Positions 32,541-39,082 of a DNA stretch of 39,082 nt are shown piece by piece (the stretch's first letter is position 1; each line of letters opens with the position of its first letter). Source of the stretch: Onishia taeanensis (GTDB taxonomy: Bacteria; Pseudomonadota; Gammaproteobacteria; Pseudomonadales; Halomonadaceae); the NCBI RefSeq assembly GCF_013349955.1, contig NZ_JABVXC010000020.1, positions 1-39,082 of the forward strand, read 5' to 3'. The notes beneath the pieces were generated by a model. The model did not search any database. It saw only the letters and a list, made by a program, of their open reading frames with translations, and was not told the DNA's origin. Position numbers and translations under genes: made by a program.

Positions 32541-33340
32541 GGGGCCTCCGGCGTGGCTGGGATCGGGTTGAAATCGGGGGTCTCCTTGGCGAAGAAGGCG
32601 CGCACGCCCTCCTGACAGTCGGCGGAGGTAAAGACCGCATCGCTGGCCTCCAGCGATCGCGCGATCAGCTCCGGCAAGGACAACCGGGTGGCCTCGTCGA
32701 TCAGCGGCTTGCACAGCGCGAACGCCAACGCCGGGCGCTTGGCCATCTCCGCCGCCAGCGCCCGTCCGGCTTCCAGCGACTCGCCCTTGGCGGCGATGCG
32801 GTCGACCAGGCCCCACTGCAGCGCAGTGTCGGCATCCACCGATTCGGTGAGAAAGATCAGTTGCTTGGTCCGGCCTTCCCCGATCCGACGCACGGCCCGG
32901 TATGGCCCGCCGCTGCTGGGGAACACCCCCAGACGCATCTCGGGCAGCGCGAACCGGCTGTCGCTTTCGGCGACGATCAGGTCGCAGCACAGGGCGATTT
33001 CCAGGCCGCCTCCGAAGGCGAGGCCGTGGATGGCGGCCACCACCGGCTTGGGAAAAGCGTCCAGTTTCTGGAAGACAGCATTCTGACGGCGCAATTTGCG
33101 CTCGACGACCTGCCCGGGCAGGTGAAACTGCTCGAATTCGGCGATATCGGAACCGGCGCAGAACGCCTTGCCGGAGCCGGTCAGCACGACCGCACGCACG
33201 CTGTCGTCGTGGCGCAGCGTCTCGAGAACGGCATCGAGCTGCCCGGTCATCTCGATCTTGAAGAGATTGAGCGGCGGGTTCTGCAACGTAATCGTTGCGA
33301 TATGGCCGCTGACTTCACAGGCGATATAGGTTTCGGTCAT
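32537..33340 (-). CDS. Enoyl-CoA hydratase/isomerase (crotonase) family protein, AcuK-like
   Basis: A 267-residue crotonase. The oxyanion-hole regions are GSGKAFCAGSDIAEF and AIHGLAFGGGLEIALCCD. Both catalytic Glu residues of true hydratases are present: the one in GGGLEIAL and the one in ALPEMRLGVFPSSGG. It should add water to an enoyl-CoA (or remove it). The C-terminal helix ends with the usual SADCQEGVRAFFAKETPDF. The CoA-transferase gene overlaps its stop by 4 bp, so the transferase most likely makes its substrate. An AT-rich promoter region lies upstream (33421-33450). Confidence 0.93.
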   Translation of the reverse strand: MTETYIACEVSGHIATITLQNPPLNLFKIEMTGQLDAVLETLRHDDSVRAVVLTGSGKAFCAGSDIAEFEQFHLPGQVVERKLRRQNAVFQKLDAFPKPVVAAIHGLAFGGGLEIALCCDLIVAESDSRFALPEMRLGVFPSSGGPYRAVRRIGEGRTKQLIFLTESVDADTALQWGLVDRIAAKGESLEAGRALAAEMAKRPALAFALCKPLIDEATRLSLPELIARSLEASDAVFTSADCQEGVRAFFAKETPDFNPIPATPEAP

Positions 33341-33420
33341 CTCGTTTTTCCCTCTCGAGCCGCTGACGGCAAACGATGCGCCACGGCGGAATACCTGTAT
33401 GTAACGAGGTTAGGGCGACG

Positions 33421-33450
33421 CTTATATTCAGACAAACTTAATATTCTTAA
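33421..33450 (-). promoter_or_regulatory. Probable promoter of the crotonase/CoA-transferase operon
   Basis: Minus strand: TTAAGA (33445-33450), an 18-bp spacer and TATAAG (33421-33426), in a markedly AT-rich stretch. It lies about 80 bp before the crotonase start. The region also holds small dyads such as TTAA-TATTC-TTAA. Confidence 0.4.
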
Positions 33451-33494
33451 CAACTACTAATAATTACTTATCAATAAAGCCGATCGCTTTCCAT

Positions 33495-33521
33495 GCGTGC
33501 CGATCCGCTGTGCAGGCACGC
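33495..33521 (-). terminator. Hairpin after the beta-hydroxyacid dehydrogenase gene
   Basis: GCGTGCC (33495-33501) and GGCACGC (33515-33521) form a 7-bp stem 7 bp past the stop at 33528. No strong T-run follows directly, though an AAAGC/GCTTT hairpin with TTTATT lies just beyond, so termination here is only likely. Confidence 0.35.
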
Positions 33522-33527
33522 TTCCTA

Positions 33528-34415
33528 TCAAGACGTCTGGAATGGCGTTTTCTGCAGCAGGCTCACCTGTTCCGGCATGAAGGCGCCTCCATCGCCACGC
33601 TCGACGAGGGCGCCCAGGGTGTCGTGAATGGCCCGGGCCACTTGGCGTGACGCACCGGACTCCTCGGCCATCTGGTCGTAGTAGCCGGCATCCTTGTAGG
33701 CGTTCTGGATGGTGAAACGCAGCAGGTCGGCATTGCCTTCCAGGATATAGGGCGCGACCCGCTCCAGTGCCGCGCCCCCGGCGCCGCCTTTTCTCAGGCA
33801 GTCCACCATGGCGTCCACGTCCATGCCATCCTGGATGGCGCAGGCGGCCACTTCCGCGATCAGGGTCACGGTCCCCAGCGAGACGATGTTATGGACCAGC
33901 TTCAACTGGTGGCCACTACCGACGCCGCCGGCAACGAAGATGTTCTCGGCGAAACTCTCCAGCAGCGGGCGGATCCGCTCGATGACCGCCTTCTCGCCCC
34001 CCACCAGCAGGTTGAGCCGCCCTTCCTCGGCCTCCTTCGGCGTTCGGGTCATCGCGGCATCGACAAACTCGCAGCCCTTCTCCCTGACCCTTTCGGCCAG
34101 CGCCCGGGTCGAGCTCGGAATCGCCGTCGAACAGTCGACCACGATCGCGCCCGGCTGCAGCGCGGCCAGTGCGGCACCGTTACCCACCAGCACGTCCTCG
34201 ACCTGAGGCGTACCGGTCACGCACAGGATCAGCACATCGCAATTGGCCGCCACGTCGGTCGCAGTTGGCCAGGGAGTGGCACCCTGTTCGACCAGATCGG
34301 CGGTCGGCTGGTTGCCTGGCTGGTCGAGAAAGTGCAGATTCCAGCCTTTGCCGACGATGTTCCTGGCGATGCCGTGGCCCATCAGCCCAACACCGATCAC
34401 TCCAATAGCTTTCAT
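33528..34415 (-). CDS. Beta-hydroxyacid dehydrogenase (3-hydroxyisobutyrate dehydrogenase superfamily)
   Basis: A 295-residue NAD(P)-dependent dehydrogenase. The Rossmann motif is IGVIGVGLMGHGIARNIV. The family's usual substrate loop (DAPVSGG type) is replaced by DAAMTRTPKEAEEGRLNLLV, so the substrate probably differs from 3-hydroxyisobutyrate or tartronate semialdehyde. The catalytic Lys is present in GSGHQLKLVHN, where the usual second Asn region reads HN. The all-helical C-terminal domain is complete. It interconverts a beta-hydroxyacid and its semialdehyde. ATG 34415 was chosen for its spacing to AAAGGTGAG. It lies 101 bp after the TRAP permease on the same strand; transcription with the transporter is likely. 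Confidence 0.88.
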   Translation of the reverse strand: MKAIGVIGVGLMGHGIARNIVGKGWNLHFLDQPGNQPTADLVEQGATPWPTATDVAANCDVLILCVTGTPQVEDVLVGNGAALAALQPGAIVVDCSTAIPSSTRALAERVREKGCEFVDAAMTRTPKEAEEGRLNLLVGGEKAVIERIRPLLESFAENIFVAGGVGSGHQLKLVHNIVSLGTVTLIAEVAACAIQDGMDVDAMVDCLRKGGAGGAALERVAPYILEGNADLLRFTIQNAYKDAGYYDQMAEESGASRQVARAIHDTLGALVERGDGGAFMPEQVSLLQKTPFQTS

Positions 34416-34516
34416 ATGACTCACCTTTCAGGTTTTATTTCAGGCTTAACAATCAGCAGCCTTGCTTAGTTCACACCTTCTAAATTCATAAAAGGCATCC
34501 CCTCAACTGCTTTCAA

Positions 34517-35791
34517 TCAATAAAGAAGATCCACCAGCCCCATGGAAATCCAAGGCATGTATGTAATAGCCAAAAGACACCCGAGTACCAAAAGCACGAA
34601 TCGCATCAACCAAGGCAGCAACTGATCAATAGACAGTTTTGCCACTGCACAGGCTGCAAACAAATTCACGCCAAGCGGTGGCGTAAACATACCCAACGCC
34701 AGGTTCACGACAATGATCAGGCCAAAGTGGACAGGATCGATACCATACTGAACCGCGATAGGAGTAAAAATAGGCGCTAATACCAGGATGGCTGCCGAGG
34801 TCTCTATGAACATTCCAACAACCAGTAGCATCACGTTGACAGCAAGCAGGAAGGCGATGGGAGTCTCGAACATTGTCGTCACCCAAGCGGCCACTTCACC
34901 GGGCAACCCTGAACGACTGATCAGAAAGCTGAACAGCGCCGCCGCCGCGATGATCAACATCACCGCTGCCGTAGAGATCACACTTTCTCGAAAAATCGGA
35001 AAAAGCTCCGACCAGGCGAGTTCTCGATAAATCAGCCCTCCTACAATTAACGCATAGATCACTGCCACGGCTGATGCTTCAGTGGGTGTGAAAACGCCTC
35101 CATAAATACCCCCTATCACCACTACGGGCATCAGCAGGGCTACCCAAGAGCGCCTTAATGCCGTTATAAAATCATGACGATCCTCTCTATCACGCAGGCC
35201 ATATCCACGTTTCTTGCAGAACAGGAACAGGAAGATCAGCAATGCGCCGCCAATCAGAAGCCCGGGGCCAATACCCGCAATAAATAGCTTGCCAATGGAA
35301 GTATTAGTGCTCACACCGTAAAGAATCAGAGGAATGGAAGGTGGAATCAAGACCCCCAACTCAGCGGAAGATGCCTGTATGGAAGCCGCCAAGGGACGCG
35401 GATAGTCATGTTTCACCATCGCCGGAATAAGGATCGACCCAATGGCAAAGGTCGTCGCCACACTGGAGCCGGAAACCGCCGCAAACATCATGCAAGTCAG
35501 AACACACGTCATGGCAAGGCCGCCTTGCAGACCTCCCACCATGGCTTTCGCAAGATCTACCAGTCGCCGGGAAATGCCCCCAGAAGCCATGAGGTTGCCC
35601 GCCAGGATGAAAAAAGGAATCGCCATCAGCGGAAAGTGATCAATGCCCACAAACATTTGCTGAGGGATCAACAACAGTGGTAACTGGGAGAAGAACTCAA
35701 TACCGATGATCGATGCCAGCACAATAGAAATGGCAATGGGAACACCCAGGCCAAAAAGAATAATCAACGATAGTCCGATGGCAGCATTCAT
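34517..35791 (-). CDS. dctM: TRAP transporter large permease (DctM type)
   Basis: A 424-residue inner-membrane protein with about twelve hydrophobic helices, the ion-coupled channel of a TRAP transporter. Typical stretches are ILAGNLMASGGISRRLVDL, AAVSGSSVATTFAIGSILIP (the conserved SGSSVAT), IPPSIPLILYG, and FGLIIVVNLALGMFTPPLG near the end. It overlaps the small permease by 4 bp. Its codon use is lower in GC than that of dctP and the genes downstream. Confidence 0.94.
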   Translation of the reverse strand: MNAAIGLSLIILFGLGVPIAISIVLASIIGIEFFSQLPLLLIPQQMFVGIDHFPLMAIPFFILAGNLMASGGISRRLVDLAKAMVGGLQGGLAMTCVLTCMMFAAVSGSSVATTFAIGSILIPAMVKHDYPRPLAASIQASSAELGVLIPPSIPLILYGVSTNTSIGKLFIAGIGPGLLIGGALLIFLFLFCKKRGYGLRDREDRHDFITALRRSWVALLMPVVVIGGIYGGVFTPTEASAVAVIYALIVGGLIYRELAWSELFPIFRESVISTAAVMLIIAAAALFSFLISRSGLPGEVAAWVTTMFETPIAFLLAVNVMLLVVGMFIETSAAILVLAPIFTPIAVQYGIDPVHFGLIIVVNLALGMFTPPLGVNLFAACAVAKLSIDQLLPWLMRFVLLVLGCLLAITYMPWISMGLVDLLY

Positions 35792-36312
35792 GCCCGCTCC
35801 CCCTCTTGAGTGGGAGCAATAGGCACTCCCCCTTTGAATTGAGCAACCAGGCGAGCCACGACTGCAATCAGCGTAAAGCCAGACCCAACCGGCAGGGCGG
35901 AATAGGCCCAGGCAATAGAAACGTCCAGGCCTGATAGCATCTGCGGTTGCACGCGAAGCGTCATCAAGGTACCGAAGTAAATCAGCACCAGCAGAACCAG
36001 AGCACTACAACCCGCAATAAATACTTCGAGCCAAACAAGCCGACACTCTGGTATCAGTTTGTAGATAACCTCGACGGACATCATGTGGCCTCCCCGAAAC
36101 CCCGGAGCGGCCCCCAGAAAGACACACCAGATCATCGCGGACCTGGAAACCACCTCAGACCAAGTGGAAGGGGCATCAAAAACAAAGCGTGTAAGCACCT
36201 GATAGAACCCCAGGGCCACAGATACCGTCAGCATTATGACAGCACCGAGAAGTGCCAGGCGCGTTGTCTGCCGTTCAATATGAAAAAGAAATTGCAGCAT
36301 CGAGGACACCAT
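35788..36312 (-). CDS. dctQ: TRAP transporter small permease (DctQ type)
   Basis: A 174-residue protein with four membrane helices. The family region FVFDAPSTWSEVVSRSAMIWCVFLGAAPGFRGGHMMSVE-type stretch (about 45-80) is clear. It forms the complex with the large permease. The start was set to ATG 36312 because GGGAGG lies nine bases before it; the frame opens 13 codons earlier, and another Met lies five codons later. It begins 87 bp after the dctP stop and ends with a 4-bp overlap into dctM. Confidence 0.9.
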   Translation of the reverse strand: MVSSMLQFLFHIERQTTRLALLGAVIMLTVSVALGFYQVLTRFVFDAPSTWSEVVSRSAMIWCVFLGAAPGFRGGHMMSVEVIYKLIPECRLVWLEVFIAGCSALVLLVLIYFGTLMTLRVQPQMLSGLDVSIAWAYSALPVGSGFTLIAVVARLVAQFKGGVPIAPTQEGERA

Positions 36313-36399
36313 TGCGCAGACCCTCCCGGCACGTTGAGAAGTGTCAAGCACCGGGAAGCTAAATTGTTATTGGATGCCGGCAAATGCCGGGGAACTGGC

Positions 36400-37407
36400 T
36401 CAGCGGTTGAAGCAGGCGCTGCCATGAATGCGATCCAACATCTCGCTGCCGTACTCATCGGTGTAGATCTTGTAGGCGGGTTGGACGGCCTTGCGGAACG
36501 GTGCCTTATCGATATCCCGGATCACTGTCATGCCGTGATCCTCTAGCGTCTTGACCCCGTCGGTCTCGAGCCGCGACACATCAGCACGCGTCGCCTGTGT
36601 CCCGGCCTTTGCGGCCTCGCGGAACCAGTCCTTCTCCTCGTCAGAGAGCTCTCCCCAGAGCACCGGGGAGGCCAGCATGATGGCCGGGGAATAGACGTGC
36701 CCAGTAAGCGACAGGTAGTCCTGAGCCTCCCAGAGATTGCTCGTGAGAATCACCGAGATGGGGTTTTCCTGACCGTCGACGGTGCCCTGCTGCAGCGCAG
36801 TAAACAGCTCAGGAAATGCCATCGGCGTGGGATGCGCGCCCATCGCCTTGAAGGCCGCCATGTGCACCTTGTTCTCCATGGTGCGAAGCTTGAGCCCTTC
36901 CACATCGTCCGGCGTTCTGATGCTGCGCTGGCTGTTGGTCATATGGCGGAAGCCATTCTCGGTCCATGCCAGCCCCACCAGGTTGTTCTGGTCGATCTTG
37001 TCGAGCAGTTCCTGACCGATCGGGCCATCCAACACGCAGCGCGCCTGCTGGTAGTCATCGAACAGAAACGGCAGGTCGAGCACATAGGTCTCCGGGACGA
37101 AATTGCCCAAGGGCCCGGTCGAGGTGATGACCCCATCGATGGTGCCGATCTGCAGCCCCTCGATCATCGAGCGCTCTCCACCCAGCGCACCAGCGGGCTG
37201 CTCGGTGACGGTGAACTGGCCATCACTGAGCTTTTCCAGGGTCGCCTTGAAGGCATCGACACCTTTCGAGTAGGACGAACTGTCAGAAGTGGCGTGGGCA
37301 ATGGTGACCGACTGGGCGTCAGCGTCGAGGCTGACGGCGGATAGCGCCACAGATGTGGCGCAGATCAGGGCTCCAGTGAGCGAGTGGCGTGCGAACGGTG
37401 GTTTCAT
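36400..37407 (-). CDS. dctP: TRAP transporter periplasmic substrate-binding protein (DctP type)
   Basis: A 335-residue protein with a Sec signal peptide (about 1-31, ending in LDADAQ). The mature protein has the DctP fold: HATSDSSSYSKGVDAFK, GGERSMIEGLQIGTIDG, the carboxylate-binding Arg in GLKLRTMENKVHM, and FPELFTALQQGTVDGQENP. It binds an organic acid and hands it to the membrane part. The conserved Arg means a carboxylate ligand is likely; the exact compound is not readable. GAGGTAAC precedes the ATG. Being first in the operon, it sets transporter specificity for the whole cluster. Confidence 0.94.
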   Translation of the reverse strand: MKPPFARHSLTGALICATSVALSAVSLDADAQSVTIAHATSDSSSYSKGVDAFKATLEKLSDGQFTVTEQPAGALGGERSMIEGLQIGTIDGVITSTGPLGNFVPETYVLDLPFLFDDYQQARCVLDGPIGQELLDKIDQNNLVGLAWTENGFRHMTNSQRSIRTPDDVEGLKLRTMENKVHMAAFKAMGAHPTPMAFPELFTALQQGTVDGQENPISVILTSNLWEAQDYLSLTGHVYSPAIMLASPVLWGELSDEEKDWFREAAKAGTQATRADVSRLETDGVKTLEDHGMTVIRDIDKAPFRKAVQPAYKIYTDEYGSEMLDRIHGSACFNR

Positions 37408-37459
37408 TGTTGTTACCTCATCTTATATTGCAACGCGTAGGCTGCTCCCGATCACCTAG

Positions 37460-37474
37460 GACCTGAGCCAGGTC
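37460..37474. promoter_or_regulatory. Candidate operator for the TRAP operon
   Basis: GACCTG-AGC-CAGGTC: perfect 6-bp inverted arms with a 3-bp spacer, 53 bp before the dctP start. Such 15-bp dyads are typical of GntR or IclR-type sites, but the adjacent regulator is LysR-type. Confidence 0.4.
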
Positions 37475-37825
37475 ATTTCGGGCATAAAAGCCTTAACGAT
37501 TCCGCAACCTGAGTTGAGATTAAAAGAAATGGGCGATGGTCTTATTTTTTTAGCTCGCCGTTATCTTCAGCACCACCTTGACTGTAAGGCTCACACTCAC
37601 AAGCGGCAATGTGATTAATCTTAATATTTATACAGATTTGCTTACCAATCCGATTAAACAACCAGCCCACATGGAATTTAATGCCGGACACGGCATCCAG
37701 CGATGCAATATCTATTAACAAAAAACTCAAAGACCCCACTAAAAAAAATGAATCGGAGACATGTAAAAATAGCCATTTAAAGCGACACACCTCGTACTTA
37801 ATCAAGTGCATCACTTATCCGAGCG

Positions 37826-37868
37826 AACTGAGGTTTTTGAAAACTGAGGTTTTAGCACTGAGTTTTTT
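37826..37868. repeat. Three phased copies of an ACTGAG(G)TTTT motif
   Basis: AACTGAGGTTTT starts at 37826 and again at 37842 (16 bp apart); a third, degenerate copy CACTGAGTTTTTT starts at 37857 (15 bp apart). Spacing of about one and a half helical turns suggests multiple protein sites or recent duplication. Confidence 0.55.
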
Positions 37869-37947
37869 GAACAGAGTTAAGGCCGCTATGAGTGTTTCCT
37901 GAACACCTAGCATCTTTTGAGTAGTGACAAGATCCAAAGCAAATTAT

Positions 37948-37960
37948 TCAGCCTAGCTGA
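37948..37960 (+). promoter_or_regulatory. LysR-type T-N11-A box
   Basis: TCAGC-CTA-GCTGA: a perfect 5-bp dyad with a 3-bp spacer that fits the LTTR consensus T-N11-A (T at 37948, A at 37960). It lies 65 bp before the LysR start and is a likely binding site for this regulator. Confidence 0.5.
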
Positions 37961-38025
37961 TCAATATCGACAACCTTTCAGATGGTATGATCATGCGCTA
38001 TGCTCTCTAGAGGAGGAAGAATGCC

Positions 38026-38973
38026 ATGTCCATCAACCTTAAGCTCTTGCACACCTTCGCACGCGTTGCCCAGTTGCGCAGCTTCAAGCGTGCAGCGGAG
38101 GAGTTGGGACGCACGTCCTCTGCGATCAGCATGCAAATATCAGAGCTCGAAGGCCAGATCGGCTTGAAGCTCCTCGAACGCACGACGCGCAACGTCACAC
38201 CGACACCTGACGGTGCGACGCTTCTGGAACACGTGCAGGATTCAATGAAGAGCTTGGAAACAGGCATTGCGGAGGCACGTGATGCTGCTGAGCGCAGAAA
38301 AGGACGCGTGGTCTTCGGCTGCGCCCCCACGGTGGCGGCCAACACACTCGCATCCGTTTTGACACAGTTTCGTGCTAGTTTCCCTGATGTATCGCTACAT
38401 ATTAGGGAAATGACATCGACCACCCTCCTCCCTGCGGTAAGAAATCGTGAAATCGATTTCGGCATTACGCCTTTTGTACAAGCAAAATCTGACCTCACGT
38501 TCAAGCGCCTGTTGCGAGAACCCCTCGTCGCACTGGTCTCCGTTCATCATTTCCCTGGCCTGCCTGATGCCCTGTCCCTGGAGCACCTCGCTAAACTGCC
38601 TTTATTGGTCATGCAAGGCATGCCCGTCATTGCTCTGCATGACCAAAGAGAAACCTCTATGTTGTTGACCGAATTCCTGGAGAGTTGTCGTCAATCACTC
38701 AACATCGCATGCAGCGTCAGGCAGGCGGCCACTCTTGTTGATCTCGCGGCATCGGGGCTGGGTATCGGCATCGTGCCGAAACTGGCAGTCCCAGCCAAGA
38801 TGGCGCAGGAGGTACGCATGCTGCCGCTGACGGAACCACAAATCGTTAGGGATATTGGTATCGCAACCCTCAAAGGAGAGGTATTAAGTGAACCATCAGT
38901 TGCTTTGGCTAGGATATTCAAGGAACAACTGAATCACACCGGCGCTTCTGAAGACCCCACTCCTGACAAGTAA
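38026..38973 (+). CDS. LysR family transcriptional regulator
   Basis: A 315-residue LTTR. The N-terminal winged helix-turn-helix (about 3-62) reads LKLLHTFARVAQLRSFKRAAEEL-type sequence with TSSAISMQISELEGQIG as the recognition part. A linker helix follows, then the effector domain (about 90-300) with VVFGCAPTVAANTLASVLT and GLGIGIVPKLAV. It divides from the TRAP operon and is the only regulator in the window's catabolic part, so it is likely to control it in response to the imported acid or its product. AGAGGAGGAAG precedes ATG 38026; an out-of-frame ATG lies five bases ahead of it. Confidence 0.93.
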   Translation: MSINLKLLHTFARVAQLRSFKRAAEELGRTSSAISMQISELEGQIGLKLLERTTRNVTPTPDGATLLEHVQDSMKSLETGIAEARDAAERRKGRVVFGCAPTVAANTLASVLTQFRASFPDVSLHIREMTSTTLLPAVRNREIDFGITPFVQAKSDLTFKRLLREPLVALVSVHHFPGLPDALSLEHLAKLPLLVMQGMPVIALHDQRETSMLLTEFLESCRQSLNIACSVRQAATLVDLAASGLGIGIVPKLAVPAKMAQEVRMLPLTEPQIVRDIGIATLKGEVLSEPSVALARIFKEQLNHTGASEDPTPDK

Positions 38974-39082
38974 CCGAGCCATGTATTATTGATTCCCTGA
39001 TTAGTTGTCGACGCCGGAGCTATAAGTCCGTAAATCATCAAAACAGATTGTCCCCCCGACCCGCATGGCCTTCCCTTGTTGG
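38974..39082. other. Right end of window, no gene seen
   Basis: 109 bp after the LysR gene without a recognisable gene, RNA or terminator. Confidence 0.6.

Larger units (their letters stand above)
37408..38025. other. AT-rich intergenic region between divergent dctP and the LysR gene
   Basis: This 618-bp gap is much AT-richer than the genes around it. It holds the control sites listed separately (37460, 37826, 37948). A minus-strand frame at 37542-37814 would encode 90 residues with a hydrophobic N-terminal half and a C-terminal CECEPYSQGG stretch; it has no clear ribosome site or family, and I do not call it a gene. A possible lysR -10 TATGAT lies at 37986-37991. Confidence 0.6.

Noticed and set aside
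32541..32990. N-terminal extension of the second CoA-transferase
   Set aside because: It lies inside the crotonase gene; the MKPLEGLKIV start with a 4-bp overlap matches the family.
37542..37814. Possible 90-residue protein in the AT-rich gap
   Set aside because: Hydrophobic start and Cys near the end are interesting, but there is no good ribosome site or homology that I recognise.
1..39082. CRISPR array, tRNA genes or insertion sequences
   Set aside because: No regular repeat-spacer pattern, no tRNA cloverleaf and no transposase were seen by eye anywhere in the window.

Overview
The window looks like chromosomal DNA from a GC-rich gammaproteobacterium, most likely a Halomonas-type marine or halophilic species. 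This is inferred from the gene complement (TlyA, MscK, PldA, YqjD-YqjE-YqjK, NAD-type isocitrate dehydrogenase, TRAP transporter, many class III CoA-transferase genes) and from base composition. No database search was possible. Nearly every ORF is intact.

Left edge (1-1412): the end of an integrated element. An AT-richer tyrosine recombinase gene with its own terminator abuts the 3' end of the 4.5S RNA gene (ffs, 1413-1522, minus strand), so ffs is the probable attachment site. The rest of the element lies to the left of the window.

Housekeeping part (1600-23000): a two-gene operon pairs an ATP-grasp ligase with a 687-residue protein of no family I recognise. In that protein I can read a papain-like Gln/Cys/His/Asn active site. 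This pair is the best candidate here for an undescribed system. Next come tlyA, a giant MscK-type mechanosensitive channel, outer-membrane phospholipase A, yqjDEK, a CHAD-domain protein, a YhiN-type flavoprotein, a two-gene RND efflux pump without its own outer-membrane factor, a SpoIIAA-like protein, a DUF3617 protein, an old-yellow-enzyme reductase (nemA) divergent from a CIA30 protein, and an NAD-specific isocitrate dehydrogenase.

Catabolic part (23275-38973): fourteen genes on the minus strand plus a divergent LysR regulator at the right. Reading from the regulator: a three-gene TRAP transporter (dctP, dctQ, dctM), a beta-hydroxyacid dehydrogenase with an unusual substrate loop, a crotonase and a class III CoA-transferase overlapping by 4 bp, an aldehyde dehydrogenase, then a PanE-like reductase, a PhzF-like isomerase, a RidA-like enamine hydrolase and an AGCS sodium/amino-acid symporter. 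An EthD protein, a second class III CoA-transferase and a CitE-like lyase follow. A coherent reading is uptake of an organic acid by TRAP, activation to a CoA thioester, hydration, oxidation to a semialdehyde and then to an acid. This resembles AcuN/AcuK acrylate use in Halomonas. A second module would handle a nitrogenous substrate, and a CoA-transferase/lyase pair would end in acetyl-CoA plus a keto acid. The actual substrates cannot be told from sequence alone. Candidate regulatory sites (a LysR T-N11-A box, three phased repeats, a GACCTG-N3-CAGGTC palindrome) lie in the AT-rich 618-bp gap between dctP and the LysR gene.
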